Shown here: positions 1 through 6,621 of the stretch, in pieces | Position numbering within the stretch: the first letter of the stretch is position 1 | Layout of the letters: the number at the start of each line of letters is the position of its first letter | DNA from: Faeciplasma sp045660445 | GTDB lineage: Bacteria; Bacillota; Clostridia; Oscillospirales; Ruminococcaceae | DNA length: 60,522 nucleotides | Direction of reading: 5' to 3' | Assembly: GCA_045660445.1 (NCBI GenBank) | Contig: JAZRDR010000004.1 | Location: forward strand, 1-60,522 | The notes under the pieces: model-generated | Seen by the model: the letters and a program-made list of their open reading frames with translations, nothing else | Databases searched by the model: none | What the model was told of the DNA's origin: nothing | Translations under genes and position numbers: made by a program

Positions 1-370
1 TAATATTGTGGATTACTAGAGCTATACTTGAAACAAGTCCAATGTGCTCTAAATTTTCTAAGTCCCCATTTTTATCTCTATGATTGTGCTCATGATGCGG
101 AACTAACATATCTAAACATTTTAAAATGAGTACACCCAAAATAGAAAATACAACTACTGTTAAAATAGTCAAAAACTTATTACTTTTTTCCATAAGTTCA
201 AATGCTTCTGGTATCAATTCCGAAAAAACTAATGCTACCATTACCCCAAATGCCATACTTATTGATAAATTTACAATTTTTTCATTGTTTTTAGTTACAA
301 AAACAATCACAGCCCCTACTACAATAAACAAACCTACACATAATGTTAATAAAAGTGCACTTATATTCAT
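1..370 (-). CDS. ZIP-family metal transporter, partial (C-terminal part outside window)
   Basis: The frame starts at an ATG preceded by a GGAAAAGGGA-like ribosome binding site and runs off the left edge, giving 123 residues of the N-terminal part. Predicted membrane segments lie at about residues 4-25, 33-52 and 66-90. Between the third and fourth segments is a His-rich loop (HHEHNH, residues 92-97), as in ZIP/ZupT zinc transporters. The last visible residues, ALVIHNI, match the start of the metal-binding HNxPEG motif of transmembrane segment 4. The protein would import zinc or another divalent metal across the cytoplasmic membrane. Its DNA is far richer in A and T than the rest of the window. 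Confidence 0.8.
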   Translation of the reverse strand, partial: MNISALLLTLCVGLFIVVGAVIVFVTKNNEKIVNLSISMAFGVMVALVFSELIPEAFELMEKSNKFLTILTVVVFSILGVLILKCLDMLVPHHEHNHRDKNGDLENLEHIGLVSSIALVIHNI

Positions 371-500
371 AATATCATTCCCTTTTCCTTAAACATTTTA
401 CCACAACTTAATAACTTTAACAAATAAAATGTATCTTAATAGTAATATTCGAATATAATGTTAATGAACTATAGTTTTTTTAATATTTTCATTTATGTCA
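371..500. other. AT-rich intergenic region
   Basis: This spacer between the ZIP gene start and the tRNA-Cys promoter is almost entirely A and T. I see no gene in it. It presumably holds the promoter of the leftward ZIP gene, but the composition makes any box call unsafe. Confidence 0.5.
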
Positions 501-529
501 TTGACAATTAAAGTTTTTTATTATAAAAT
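501..529 (+). promoter_or_regulatory. Promoter of tRNA-Cys
   Basis: TTGACA, a 17-base spacer and TAAAAT lie about 15 bases before the tRNA 5' end, which is right for a primary housekeeping-sigma promoter. Confidence 0.7.
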
Positions 530-543
530 GATATTACGTTTAT

Positions 544-617
544 GGGTCTATAGCCAAGTGGTAAGGCGTGGGACTGCAACTCCCTGATCCCCAGTTCAAA
601 TCTGGGTGGCACCTCCA
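544..617 (+). tRNA. tRNA-Cys (GCA) with encoded CCA
   Basis: A cloverleaf can be drawn: D arm GCC/GGC, anticodon loop CTGCAAC with anticodon GCA, short variable loop, T arm CCCAG-TTCAAAT-CTGGG, discriminator T and an encoded CCA. A U73 discriminator and GCA anticodon are the identity elements of tRNA-Cys. The acceptor stem is imperfect: GGGTCTA against TGGCACC leaves G3-A70 and T4-C69 mismatches plus a T-G wobble, and T27-T43 at the anticodon-stem base is also unpaired. The 3' half looks normal; the odd part is the 5' seven bases. It may be degenerate or may mark a sequence junction. Confidence 0.85.
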
Positions 618-619
618 AA

Positions 620-650
620 ATCCCGCACGAGAGTGCGGGATTTTTATTTT
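620..650 (+). terminator. Intrinsic terminator after tRNA-Cys
   Basis: TCCCGCAC-GAGA-GTGCGGGA is an 8-bp perfect stem followed by a T-rich run. A near copy ends the next gene. Confidence 0.85.
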
Positions 651-675
651 ATGCAAGCAGTTTTGTGGCGACAAA

Positions 676-704
676 TTGACGGTTGTCGTGTTTTATGATA
701 TGAT
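676..704 (+). promoter_or_regulatory. Promoter of the 157-residue unknown gene
   Basis: TTGACG, 17 bases, then TATGAT preceded by TGA (extended -10). It lies just after the tRNA-Cys terminator. Confidence 0.65.
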
Positions 705-727
705 GAAAATAGAAAGGCGGTGGGATT

Positions 728-1201
728 ATGTTACTCGACAAATACGAATTTTACGACATTCATTCACTTTTAACAGGAATTCGTTTCGAATCGGATTCGC
801 CATACAATTTGGAAATGATACGCGCGGCCTATAACATTCTCTGTGCACCGCAAGAAACAAACATTATTGAGTACAATATCATCAGAACTGCTTTAAGAGA
901 CATAGAAAATATTAATATAGAGCTTTATCGTTGGATATATGTAGATAACGTATACACTTATGGTTGTAAAACGATTAAAGATGAATTCTGTTATTCTTTT
1001 CTCGCCCGTGCATTCTTGAAAATGGCTGAGTGTGCAGAGAGCAAAGATTGTGAACGACTCGAAGATTTGGCTGACGCTTTTCATAACATTCCAATTTTAT
1101 TTGCCGATGGTTGCAAGAATTTCAAAAAGGAAATAAAAGTGCAGTTTGATTATTATAATAAAAAATACAAGGCAAATCTGTGGAATGAGCTTACAAATTA
1201 A
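728..1201 (+). CDS. Uncharacterised 157-residue cytoplasmic protein
   Basis: I do not recognise the family. The ATG follows a clear GAAAGGCGGTGG ribosome binding site. The product is soluble-looking, acidic and probably mostly helical, with several Cys and many aromatic residues (Tyr/Phe), no signal peptide and no membrane segment. It is a single-gene unit with its own promoter, bracketed by two nearly identical intrinsic terminators, and sits beside a tRNA at the edge of a compositional shift. That setting fits an acquired accessory cassette, possibly an immunity-type or other small soluble protein, but nothing in the sequence fixes a function. Confidence 0.75.
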   Translation: MLLDKYEFYDIHSLLTGIRFESDSPYNLEMIRAAYNILCAPQETNIIEYNIIRTALRDIENINIELYRWIYVDNVYTYGCKTIKDEFCYSFLARAFLKMAECAESKDCERLEDLADAFHNIPILFADGCKNFKKEIKVQFDYYNKKYKANLWNELTN

Positions 1202-1230
1202 ATGGCATCTTTTCTGTCAAGACGAGCCAA

Positions 1231-1258
1231 AATCCCGCACAAGAGTGTGGGATTTTTT
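1231..1258 (+). terminator. Intrinsic terminator of the unknown gene
   Basis: TCCCGCAC-AAGA-GTGTGGGA pairs through one G-U and is followed by seven T. It differs at only a few bases from the terminator after tRNA-Cys. Confidence 0.85.
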
Positions 1259-1260
1259 TA

Positions 1261-1289
1261 TTGCATTTCTATTATATAGATGATATAAT
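1261..1289 (+). promoter_or_regulatory. Promoter of the M42 peptidase
   Basis: TTGCAT, 17 bases, TATAAT with an upstream TGA (extended -10). The resulting leader is about 105 bases and contains a GC-rich element. Confidence 0.65.
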
Positions 1290-1305
1290 TTCAGTAGCAG
1301 TAACG

Positions 1306-1385
1306 CAGGATGCGAGGCGTGGAAGCGCGCCCGACTTTAGTCGGAGTGCGGTTTCGTGCCGAGCGTGGTGATGCGGTGCAAGCTT
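1306..1385 (+). repeat. GC-rich intergenic element (copy 1)
   Basis: A GCG/GGC-rich block inside the leader of the M42 peptidase, sharply different from the AT-rich promoter before it. It contains a CCGACTttAGTCGG inverted repeat (stem CCGACT/AGTCGG) and the string GTGCCGAGCG seen in similar form in other elements of this window. Confidence 0.5.
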
Positions 1386-1402
1386 ATGACGGAAGGATAA
1401 TT

Positions 1403-2440
1403 ATGGACAAGAAATATATTGATTTTGCGGTTGCAAAGACCTGCGAGCTTTTGGCGATCGACTCGCCTTCGGGATATACCGACAAGGCGGCGCTGTGGGT
1501 TAAGAACGAGTTCTCAGCTCTTGGATTTGACGCGAAGATCACAACAAAGGGCGGAGTTATTGTTGATCTCGGCGGAGAGGATGCCTGCGACGGCCTTCTT
1601 TTAGAAGCTCACACTGACACATTGGGCGGAATGGTTGCCGCAATTAAGGGCAATGGACGCCTTAAAATCGCGCCTTTGGGCGGGATGAGACCTGAAAATG
1701 GCGAGGCCGAGAACGTTAAGGTATACACTCGTTCGGGCAGAGTGATTGAAGGAACTCTTCAGCTTTGCAACGCATCCATTCACGTTAACGGCGAATATGG
1801 CGACACCAAGCGCAGTTTTAATTCGACCGAGGTCGTTTTGGACGAAGACGTTAATTCATCGAGCGACACGAAGGCTTTGGGAATTGAAGTCGGTGACATT
1901 GTTTGCTTTGATCCAAGAACAAGAATAACCGAATCGGGATATATTAAATCAAGATTTTTAGACGATAAGCTTTCTGTTGGAATACTTTTGGGCTTAGCAA
2001 AGTATATTGCAGATGAGAAAATTGCGCTTGCAAGAAGGGTTTACGTTCACGTGACTGTTTATGAAGAAGTTGGACACGGCGGCTCGGCTTCGGTTCCTGC
2101 GGGAGTTACTGAGGCTATCAGCGTGGACATGGGCTGTGTTGGTGACGGTTTGGGATGCACTGAAAAGATGGTATCTATCTGTGCGAAGGATTCCGGCGGG
2201 CCTTACAGCTATCAGGTTATTGGCAAGCTTATCGAAGCAGCTAAAAAAGAGGGTGCTGAATATGCCGTTGACGTTTATCCTTATTATGGATCTGACGTTG
2301 AGGCAACATTAAGAGCAGGATTTGACATTAGACACGGGCTTATCGGTTCGGGTGTTTATGCAAGCCACGGCTATGAAAGAAGCCACGTTGACGGAGTTAA
2401 GAACACGCTTAAGGTTCTTAAGGGATATTTGAACATATAA
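1403..2440 (+). CDS. M42-family metallo-aminopeptidase
   Basis: The 345-residue product matches M42 peptidases in length and motifs, which are co-catalytic two-metal enzymes that trim short peptides in the cytoplasm. The metal and catalytic positions are visible: AHTDTLG (H70, D72), RFLDDK (D187/D188), EE (221-222), D242 in VDMG and H328 in ERSHVDG. The usual AHMDEIG is varied to AHTDTLG. I chose the ATG after GGAAGGA rather than an upstream in-frame ATG in the GC-rich leader, because family similarity starts at MDKKYIDF. It is monocistronic with a strong bidirectional terminator. Glycosidase activity has also been claimed for relatives, so substrate is uncertain. Confidence 0.85.
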   Translation: MDKKYIDFAVAKTCELLAIDSPSGYTDKAALWVKNEFSALGFDAKITTKGGVIVDLGGEDACDGLLLEAHTDTLGGMVAAIKGNGRLKIAPLGGMRPENGEAENVKVYTRSGRVIEGTLQLCNASIHVNGEYGDTKRSFNSTEVVLDEDVNSSSDTKALGIEVGDIVCFDPRTRITESGYIKSRFLDDKLSVGILLGLAKYIADEKIALARRVYVHVTVYEEVGHGGSASVPAGVTEAISVDMGCVGDGLGCTEKMVSICAKDSGGPYSYQVIGKLIEAAKKEGAEYAVDVYPYYGSDVEATLRAGFDIRHGLIGSGVYASHGYERSHVDGVKNTLKVLKGYLNI

Positions 2441-2442
2441 AC

Positions 2443-2475
2443 AAAAAGGACTTGCAGCTATTGCAAGTCCTTTTT
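2443..2475. terminator. Bidirectional intrinsic terminator
   Basis: A 14-bp stem beginning AAAAAGGACTTGCA with its complement, flanked by A and T runs, separates the convergent M42 and GNAT genes. The GNAT stop codon region lies inside it. Confidence 0.85.
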
Positions 2476-3000
2476 AATATATGTTTCTTTCGAAAGCGTA
2501 TAGTAATCAACTGTGAATGTTTTGTTATCCCATTCGCGAGTTACATCCATACTCTCGAAATATTCGAAGCCGAAATGAAGTGCGACATTTTTGGAACGGA
2601 TATTATCTTTGAAGCATCCATATAAAAACTTTTCGCCGTTAAGATAATTGAACACAAGGTTTAACAAAGCGCCCAAAACCTCTTTGCCGAATCCCCTGCC
2701 CTGACATTTTCGAGCTATACATATTCCTCTTTCCTCGTAATATCCGTCGCTAATTTTTCCGATGCCGGCAAGACCGATGGGCTCGTCGATTTCTTTTAAG
2801 CAGACGAAATACACATCATTTTCAGCATGATACTTTATTGTTCTTTCAAGGCGGGATTTAGCGTCATCAAGCGAATGTGTTGGAGTCCAAAGCATTGTGC
2901 TTGCGATCTCTTCATCGCTCCAGATGTTATTATATATGGCATTAAGATCTGATGGCTTGGCTTTTCGTAAAACGAGATTAGCAGTTTCGATGCGTGTCAT
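2458..3000 (-). CDS. GNAT-family N-acetyltransferase
   Basis: The 180-residue protein has the Gcn5-related fold typical of the RimJ/RimL type: an early LVLRKAKPSDL strand-turn and the acetyl-CoA pyrophosphate-binding motif QGRGFGKE at about residues 100-107. A later NIRSKNVALHFGFE stretch is the usual helix-4/strand-5 region (N..S..L..K.GF). It transfers acetyl from acetyl-CoA to an amine; the acceptor cannot be told from sequence. The start follows AGGAGGAG. It is transcribed alone, convergent with the M42 peptidase. Confidence 0.85.
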   Translation of the reverse strand: MTRIETANLVLRKAKPSDLNAIYNNIWSDEEIASTMLWTPTHSLDDAKSRLERTIKYHAENDVYFVCLKEIDEPIGLAGIGKISDGYYEERGICIARKCQGRGFGKEVLGALLNLVFNYLNGEKFLYGCFKDNIRSKNVALHFGFEYFESMDVTREWDNKTFTVDYYTLSKETYIKKDLQ

Positions 3001-3027
3001 ATTGCTCCTCCTGAATGTTCTAAAGGT

Positions 3028-3056
3028 ATTATATCAGAGGCTTTGGGAGATTTCAA
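3028..3056 (-). promoter_or_regulatory. Promoter of the GNAT gene
   Basis: Read leftward: TTGAAA, 17 bases, TATAAT with TGA before it. The -35 abuts GC-rich element copy 2. Confidence 0.65.
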
Positions 3057-3119
3057 GCCGACGTCCGACAGCAAGGCTTTTGCGGCGAAGGTGCAAAAGT
3101 CGGCGGCGGGTGGAGGCGG
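3056..3119. repeat. GC-rich intergenic element, family A (copy 2)
   Basis: A 64-base block, 59 of 64 bases identical to the block about 1.1 kb further on. It can fold with an inner stem CTTTTGC/GCAAAAG enclosed by GCCGA/TCGGC. Most differences between copies fall outside the stems. It lies between the divergent GNAT and HAD promoters. Confidence 0.8.
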
Positions 3120-3167
3120 TCAAAGAGCGCGAAAAGTGAAGATTTGATGAGAAATCATTCGTGACTA

Positions 3168-3196
3168 TTGAATGATATTTAATTTTGTTGTATAAT
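3168..3196 (+). promoter_or_regulatory. Promoter of the HAD hydrolase gene
   Basis: TTGAAT, 17 bases, TATAAT, about 30 bases before the ATG. Confidence 0.65.
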
Positions 3197-3228
3197 CAAC
3201 AAGCAAACACATTATACAAGGAGATACT

Positions 3229-3939
3229 ATGAAAACAAAGGTTGTACTTTTTGACTTAGATGGCACTCTTTTGCCGATGGATCAGGATATATTTATCAAA
3301 GCATATTTTAAAGGAATTGCGACAAAGCTTGCACCTTATGGATATGACCCTCAGACACTTATAAAAGCCATATGGGGTGGTACGGATGCGATGATCGCAA
3401 ATGACGGAAGCAAGACAAACGAAGAAGTATTTTGGGACTTTTTCGCTACTATATTTGGAGATAACGCAAGAGAGGACGAGCCGAAGTTTGCCTCGTTCTA
3501 TGAAGAGAACTTTGACGAAGTTAGTGCTGTTTGCGGACATGACGAGCGTGCTGACAGGATAATTAAGAATATCAAGGCAAAGGGATTGAAGGTGGTTCTT
3601 GCAACAAATCCTATTTTCCCTCAAATTGCAACAAGAAAGAGAATGAAATGGGCAGGGCTTGATGAAAATGATTTCGAGCTTTACACAACGTATGAGAATT
3701 CGCGCCACAGTAAGCCAAATCTTGACTATTACCGTGATGTTTTGAATGAGCTTGATGCCAGGGCTTGCGAATGTGTGATGGTTGGAAACGATGTTGGAGA
3801 CGACATGGTTGCACGCAAGCTTGGAATGAAGGTGTTTCTTTTGACTGATAACATTATCAACAAAGCTAATGAAGATATTTCTGATATCCCTCAGGGAGGA
3901 TTTGATGAATTAGACGCATTTATCGACACGCTTGACTAA
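3229..3939 (+). CDS. HAD-superfamily phosphatase
   Basis: A 236-residue haloacid dehalogenase-like hydrolase. All four motifs are visible: DLDGT (nucleophile D9, acid D11), ATNP (T126), SKPN (K162) and GNDVGDD (D188, D191/D192). A helical cap of about 100 residues sits after motif I, as in phosphoglycolate-phosphatase-like members. It hydrolyses a phosphoester of a small cytoplasmic metabolite; substrate unknown. The start follows AAGGAGAT. Only 15 bases after its stop is the small OadB-motif gene, so the two probably share a transcript and terminator. Confidence 0.85.
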   Translation: MKTKVVLFDLDGTLLPMDQDIFIKAYFKGIATKLAPYGYDPQTLIKAIWGGTDAMIANDGSKTNEEVFWDFFATIFGDNAREDEPKFASFYEENFDEVSAVCGHDERADRIIKNIKAKGLKVVLATNPIFPQIATRKRMKWAGLDENDFELYTTYENSRHSKPNLDYYRDVLNELDARACECVMVGNDVGDDMVARKLGMKVFLLTDNIINKANEDISDIPQGGFDELDAFIDTLD

Positions 3940-3954
3940 CGGAGGAGAAACAAA

Positions 3955-4110
3955 ATGGAAGATGCATCTATTGGAATTATCGGAGGATCTGACGGTCCTA
4001 CCGCAATTTTTGTAACGGGTTCGCCTGTTGCTGTAATCGTTGCAGTGATTGTCGTTGTTGTAATAGTCGTTGCGGCAATTATCTTTGTCAAGAAAAAGAG
4101 AAGAAAATGA
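3955..4110 (+). CDS. 51-residue membrane microprotein with OadB-like GIIGGxDGPT motif
   Basis: This short frame has a strong GGAGGAG ribosome binding site 7 bases before its ATG and ends just before a good terminator. The N-terminal part reads IGIIGGSDGPTAIFV (about residues 6-20), which resembles the highly conserved Na+-binding segment of the beta subunits of sodium-pumping decarboxylases (OadB, GcdB, MmdB; usual text GIIGGADGPT). It is followed by one hydrophobic segment rich in Val and Ile (about 24-45) and a basic KKKRRK tail, so the N-terminus is probably outside. The rest of a beta subunit (about 350 residues) is absent. It could be a reduced derivative or a small ion-related membrane peptide; I would not call it a decarboxylase. 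Confidence 0.8.
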   Translation: MEDASIGIIGGSDGPTAIFVTGSPVAVIVAVIVVVVIVVAAIIFVKKKRRK

Positions 4111-4117
4111 TAGGTAT

Positions 4118-4150
4118 ATCCCCTCTTGAAAATAAGAGGGGATCTTTTAA
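4118..4150 (+). terminator. Intrinsic terminator of the HAD-microprotein unit
   Basis: ATCCCCTCTT-GAAAAT-AAGAGGGGAT is a 10-bp stem followed by CTTTTAA. Confidence 0.85.
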
Positions 4151-4151
4151 T

Positions 4152-4215
4152 AGCCGACGTCCGGCGGCGAGGCTTTTGCGGAGAAGGTGCAAAAGTCGGC
4201 GGCGGGTGGAGACGG
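4152..4215. repeat. GC-rich intergenic element, family A (copy 3)
   Basis: Second copy of the 64-base family A block, in the same orientation as the one upstream of the HAD gene. The two copies flank the HAD-microprotein unit. Confidence 0.8.
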
Positions 4216-4229
4216 AAGGTGTAAGGAAT

Positions 4230-4271
4230 ACATAAAAGAAAAACAGGCATTCGCAAATGCGAATGCCTGTT
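4230..4271 (-). terminator. Terminator of the rpsF-ssb-rpsR operon
   Basis: A 14-bp perfect stem AACAGGCATTCGCA/TGCGAATGCCTGTT, followed leftward by TTCTTTTATG. Confidence 0.85.
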
Positions 4272-4297
4272 GAGTTTGCAATTAACTTAACTCTGGA

Positions 4298-4537
4298 TTA
4301 GTCAGCAGAGTAAGGAAGCAAAGCCATGAATCTTGCTCTCTTGATAGCCTTGGTGAGCTCTCTCTGGTGGAAAGCACATGTGCCGGTTACACGACGGGGA
4401 AGGATCTTGGATCTTTCAGTCATGCACTTCTTGAGCTTTGCGGTGTCCTTATAATCAATGGTAGCTGCTCTGTCAACACAGAACATGCAGACCTTCTTAT
4501 GAGGTCTTTTTCCAGGTCTTGCGGAATTTCTCTCCAT
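4298..4537 (-). CDS. rpsR: 30S ribosomal protein S18
   Basis: A 79-residue S18, which binds S6 on the platform of the small ribosomal subunit. The family core KKVCMFCVDRAATIDYKD and the C-terminal RRVTGTCAFHQRELTKAIKRARFMALLPY are clear. The CMFC pair together with the later C and H suggest a zinc-binding (C+) form. The start follows GAAAGGAGAA. It is the last gene of the conserved order rpsF-ssb-rpsR. Confidence 0.97.
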   Translation of the reverse strand: MERNSARPGKRPHKKVCMFCVDRAATIDYKDTAKLKKCMTERSKILPRRVTGTCAFHQRELTKAIKRARFMALLPYSAD

Positions 4538-4574
4538 TATGGTATTCTCCTTTCAAGGTATTTAGTTCCGTAAT

Positions 4575-5048
4575 TTAGAACGGAACGCCGTCATCACTTA
4601 AAATTTCTTCAAAATCGTCAAGTCCGCCAATGGAAATTGACTGATTAGCAGGCTCTTTATATCCTGCTTCGGGAGTTCTTGCTTTATAGGGAGAATTTGA
4701 AGCATAGCTTGTTGCATTGCCGCCATCTGCACGTTCGCCGGTGAAGGAAACGTTATCAACGTAAACTTCGGTGACATAGTGCTTTGTGCCGTTCTTATCA
4801 TCGTAAGTACGGGTTCTGAGGTTACCCTCGATAGCGATCATTCTTCCCTTTGAGAAGTATCTGTTGATGAAATCAGCCTGCTGACGCCAAGCGACACAGG
4901 TAATGAAATCTGCCTGTCTCTCTTCGCCCTGTTTAACATATCCTCTGTCAACAGCGATGTTGAAAGTGAGCACGCTTGTGCCACCGGATGTTGTGCGAAG
5001 CTCGAGATCCTGGGTGATTCTACCCATCAAAATAACTCTGTTAAGCAT
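4575..5048 (-). CDS. ssb: Single-stranded DNA-binding protein
   Basis: The 157-residue protein begins MLNRVILMGRITQDLELR, the standard SSB start, and carries the OB fold over about the first 110 residues. A Gly/Asn/Ser-rich linker follows, then an acidic tip ending DDGVPF, the form of the conserved C-terminal peptide that recruits replication and repair enzymes. It lies between rpsF and rpsR, the usual arrangement in Bacillota. Confidence 0.97.
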   Translation of the reverse strand: MLNRVILMGRITQDLELRTTSGGTSVLTFNIAVDRGYVKQGEERQADFITCVAWRQQADFINRYFSKGRMIAIEGNLRTRTYDDKNGTKHYVTEVYVDNVSFTGERADGGNATSYASNSPYKARTPEAGYKEPANQSISIGGLDDFEEILSDDGVPF

Positions 5049-5082
5049 AAGAAACCTCCATTTGTGTTCTTCGTTAAACTAA

Positions 5083-5373
5083 TTACTTAGTGATAACGAT
5101 GGAACGAAGAACGCCGTCAGTGATGTTGAGTACACGTTCGAATTCTGCAGGGAAATCAGGCTTAGCCTCGAAGTTGAAGAGTACGTAGTAACCTTCAGAT
5201 TCGTAGTTGATGTCGTAAGCAAGCTTTCTCTTGCCCCATTCATCCATACCTGTTAATGTTGCATTAGCTTCGATCATGTCCTTGAACTTAGCAACGAGAG
5301 CATTAACTGCTTCTTCGCCTGCCTTGGTCGAGAATACTACCATTGACTCGTAGATTCCTGTAATCTTTGCCAT
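5083..5373 (-). CDS. rpsF: 30S ribosomal protein S6
   Basis: A 96-residue S6, partner of S18. It reads YESMVVFSTKAGEEAVNALVAKFK near the start and GKRKLAYDINYESEGYYVLFNF in the middle, as expected. I start it at the ATG directly after AAAGGAGGTGCAACAA rather than 30 bases upstream, because that ATG has the ideal ribosome binding site and gives the usual length. First gene of the rpsF-ssb-rpsR operon, with a near-consensus promoter. A possible leader hairpin (GTCCA/TGGGC) precedes it, but I could not find the CCG feature expected of an S6:S18 autoregulatory site. Confidence 0.97.
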   Translation of the reverse strand: MAKITGIYESMVVFSTKAGEEAVNALVAKFKDMIEANATLTGMDEWGKRKLAYDINYESEGYYVLFNFEAKPDFPAEFERVLNITDGVLRSIVITK

Positions 5374-5434
5374 TTGTTGCACCTCCTTTTGGATTTCGCC
5401 CACCGCTCATACGATGGACAAGGATAACTTAGAC

Positions 5435-5463
5435 AGTATAACAAAACAAATCCGATTTGTCAA
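5435..5463 (-). promoter_or_regulatory. Promoter of rpsF-ssb-rpsR
   Basis: Leftward TTGACA, exactly 17 bases, TATACT: near-consensus. The -35 box lies within the stem of the preceding gene's terminator. Confidence 0.85.
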
Positions 5464-5484
5464 GCGGTTTACCTGACAAATCGG
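5441..5484 (-). terminator. Terminator of the zinc-ribbon membrane protein gene
   Basis: CCGATTTGTCA and TGACAAATCGG form an 11-bp stem, followed leftward by a T-rich ATTTGTTTTG run. Its second arm contains the rpsF -35 box. Confidence 0.75.
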
Positions 5485-5500
5485 AAAAAATTATAAATAT

Positions 5501-6580
5501 TTAAAATATGCCGGCAGATGCAATGAGCCACATCATTGCAAAATAAGCAATCATTGAAACTGTGAACGCTGCAAGAACTGCAACTATCGAGGTTCCGCCC
5601 TTGCTTGCAATCTCGAACTTTTGTATTCCCGACTCTAAAACAGTGTCCTTGATCTTACTGATATCCGACTTTGCCTTTTTATAATAGATCCAGTTGGCAA
5701 AGAGGCCGCAGGCGATGGAAAGCACAGACGAAATAACGCTGCAAATATAATAAACCATGATGAATGTTTCGGATTCTGTCACGGATGTTGGAATCAACTG
5801 CGACATTGCCATTTGGGTGATGATTACCGGAATATTCAAGAAAATGTTTAAGATCATGGTGATGATTCCCGGCAAGTACATCTTTCTATAAAGGAAATAT
5901 ACGTGAGGGAAAACAAAAGCTGAAAGGTTAAATGACAATTTCGAACCAAATTTCGAGAAGTTTAAGAATTTTGGAATGAAATAGAAGAATCGCGGACCGA
6001 CATAGCGAGTATAGTCGTCAACGGTGTTGCCGTCAACATCAGATTCGGGCGTGATCCTTTGTCTATATCCAAATCCGCCAAAAGCAGTTTGAGAAGTTGC
6101 TTTTTCCATATCAAGAGGTGCTCCGCAACGAACGCAGAAAACATCGGTCGTGCGGTTTTCGAGCTTGCAGATGGGGCAGATATTTTTGTGATCTTCAGAT
6201 CTTTTTTCGCCCGAAACAAGACGGGTTCCGCACTTCGCGCAGAACAGATCGTCGTGATCATTATAGTTTCCACATACGTGGCATATCTTCTTCTGATATT
6301 CCTCATGGTAAGAGCCGACAGTCTCTTCGTTAGAATCGTTTATATGATTTTCACCGATATGTTCAGAGTTGTAATCAACAGTCTTTGGGATTTCAGGGAT
6401 GATAAACTGAGGCTTCCATCCCTCACCCGTGGTGTGAAGTTCTTCACTAATACATTTACCCTCTTTTTTATAGCATTCGCGGTGATAAGGCGAGCCGCAA
6501 TCGGGGCAAACAACGATATCATCCTGTTCGGTGAATTTTTCTTGGCAAGATACACAAGATTGACCGATATATTTTGGCAT
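5501..6580 (-). CDS. Multi zinc-ribbon, RING-like N-terminus, membrane C-terminus (DUF2628-like)
   Basis: A 359-residue protein with three metal-binding modules in its first 160 residues: a prokaryotic RING-type segment (SCVSCQ...VVCPDCGSPYHRECY), then two zinc ribbons (CHVCG...FCAKCG and CPICK...FCVRCG). The C-terminal 160 residues contain about three to four hydrophobic segments beginning FNLSAFVFPHVYFLYRKMY, like DUF2628 membrane proteins. The zinc part should face the cytoplasm. Prokaryotic RING-like modules of this kind are often found with membrane domains, but their role is not established. The start follows GAAAGGAAATTC. Transcribed alone, ending in a terminator that overlaps the next promoter. 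Confidence 0.8.
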   Translation of the reverse strand: MPKYIGQSCVSCQEKFTEQDDIVVCPDCGSPYHRECYKKEGKCISEELHTTGEGWKPQFIIPEIPKTVDYNSEHIGENHINDSNEETVGSYHEEYQKKICHVCGNYNDHDDLFCAKCGTRLVSGEKRSEDHKNICPICKLENRTTDVFCVRCGAPLDMEKATSQTAFGGFGYRQRITPESDVDGNTVDDYTRYVGPRFFYFIPKFLNFSKFGSKLSFNLSAFVFPHVYFLYRKMYLPGIITMILNIFLNIPVIITQMAMSQLIPTSVTESETFIMVYYICSVISSVLSIACGLFANWIYYKKAKSDISKIKDTVLESGIQKFEIASKGGTSIVAVLAAFTVSMIAYFAMMWLIASAGIF

Positions 6581-6621
6581 GATGAATTTCCTTTCATGTG
6601 ATAATCAATAATACAATAAGT

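Noticed and set aside
1310..1402. N-terminal extension of the M42 peptidase through the GC-rich leader
   Set aside because: Family similarity and the ribosome binding site both point to the ATG at 1403; the extension is translated GC-rich element.
5374..5434. S6:S18 autoregulatory leader before rpsF
   Set aside because: A short hairpin is possible, but the CCG feature of the known motif was not found.
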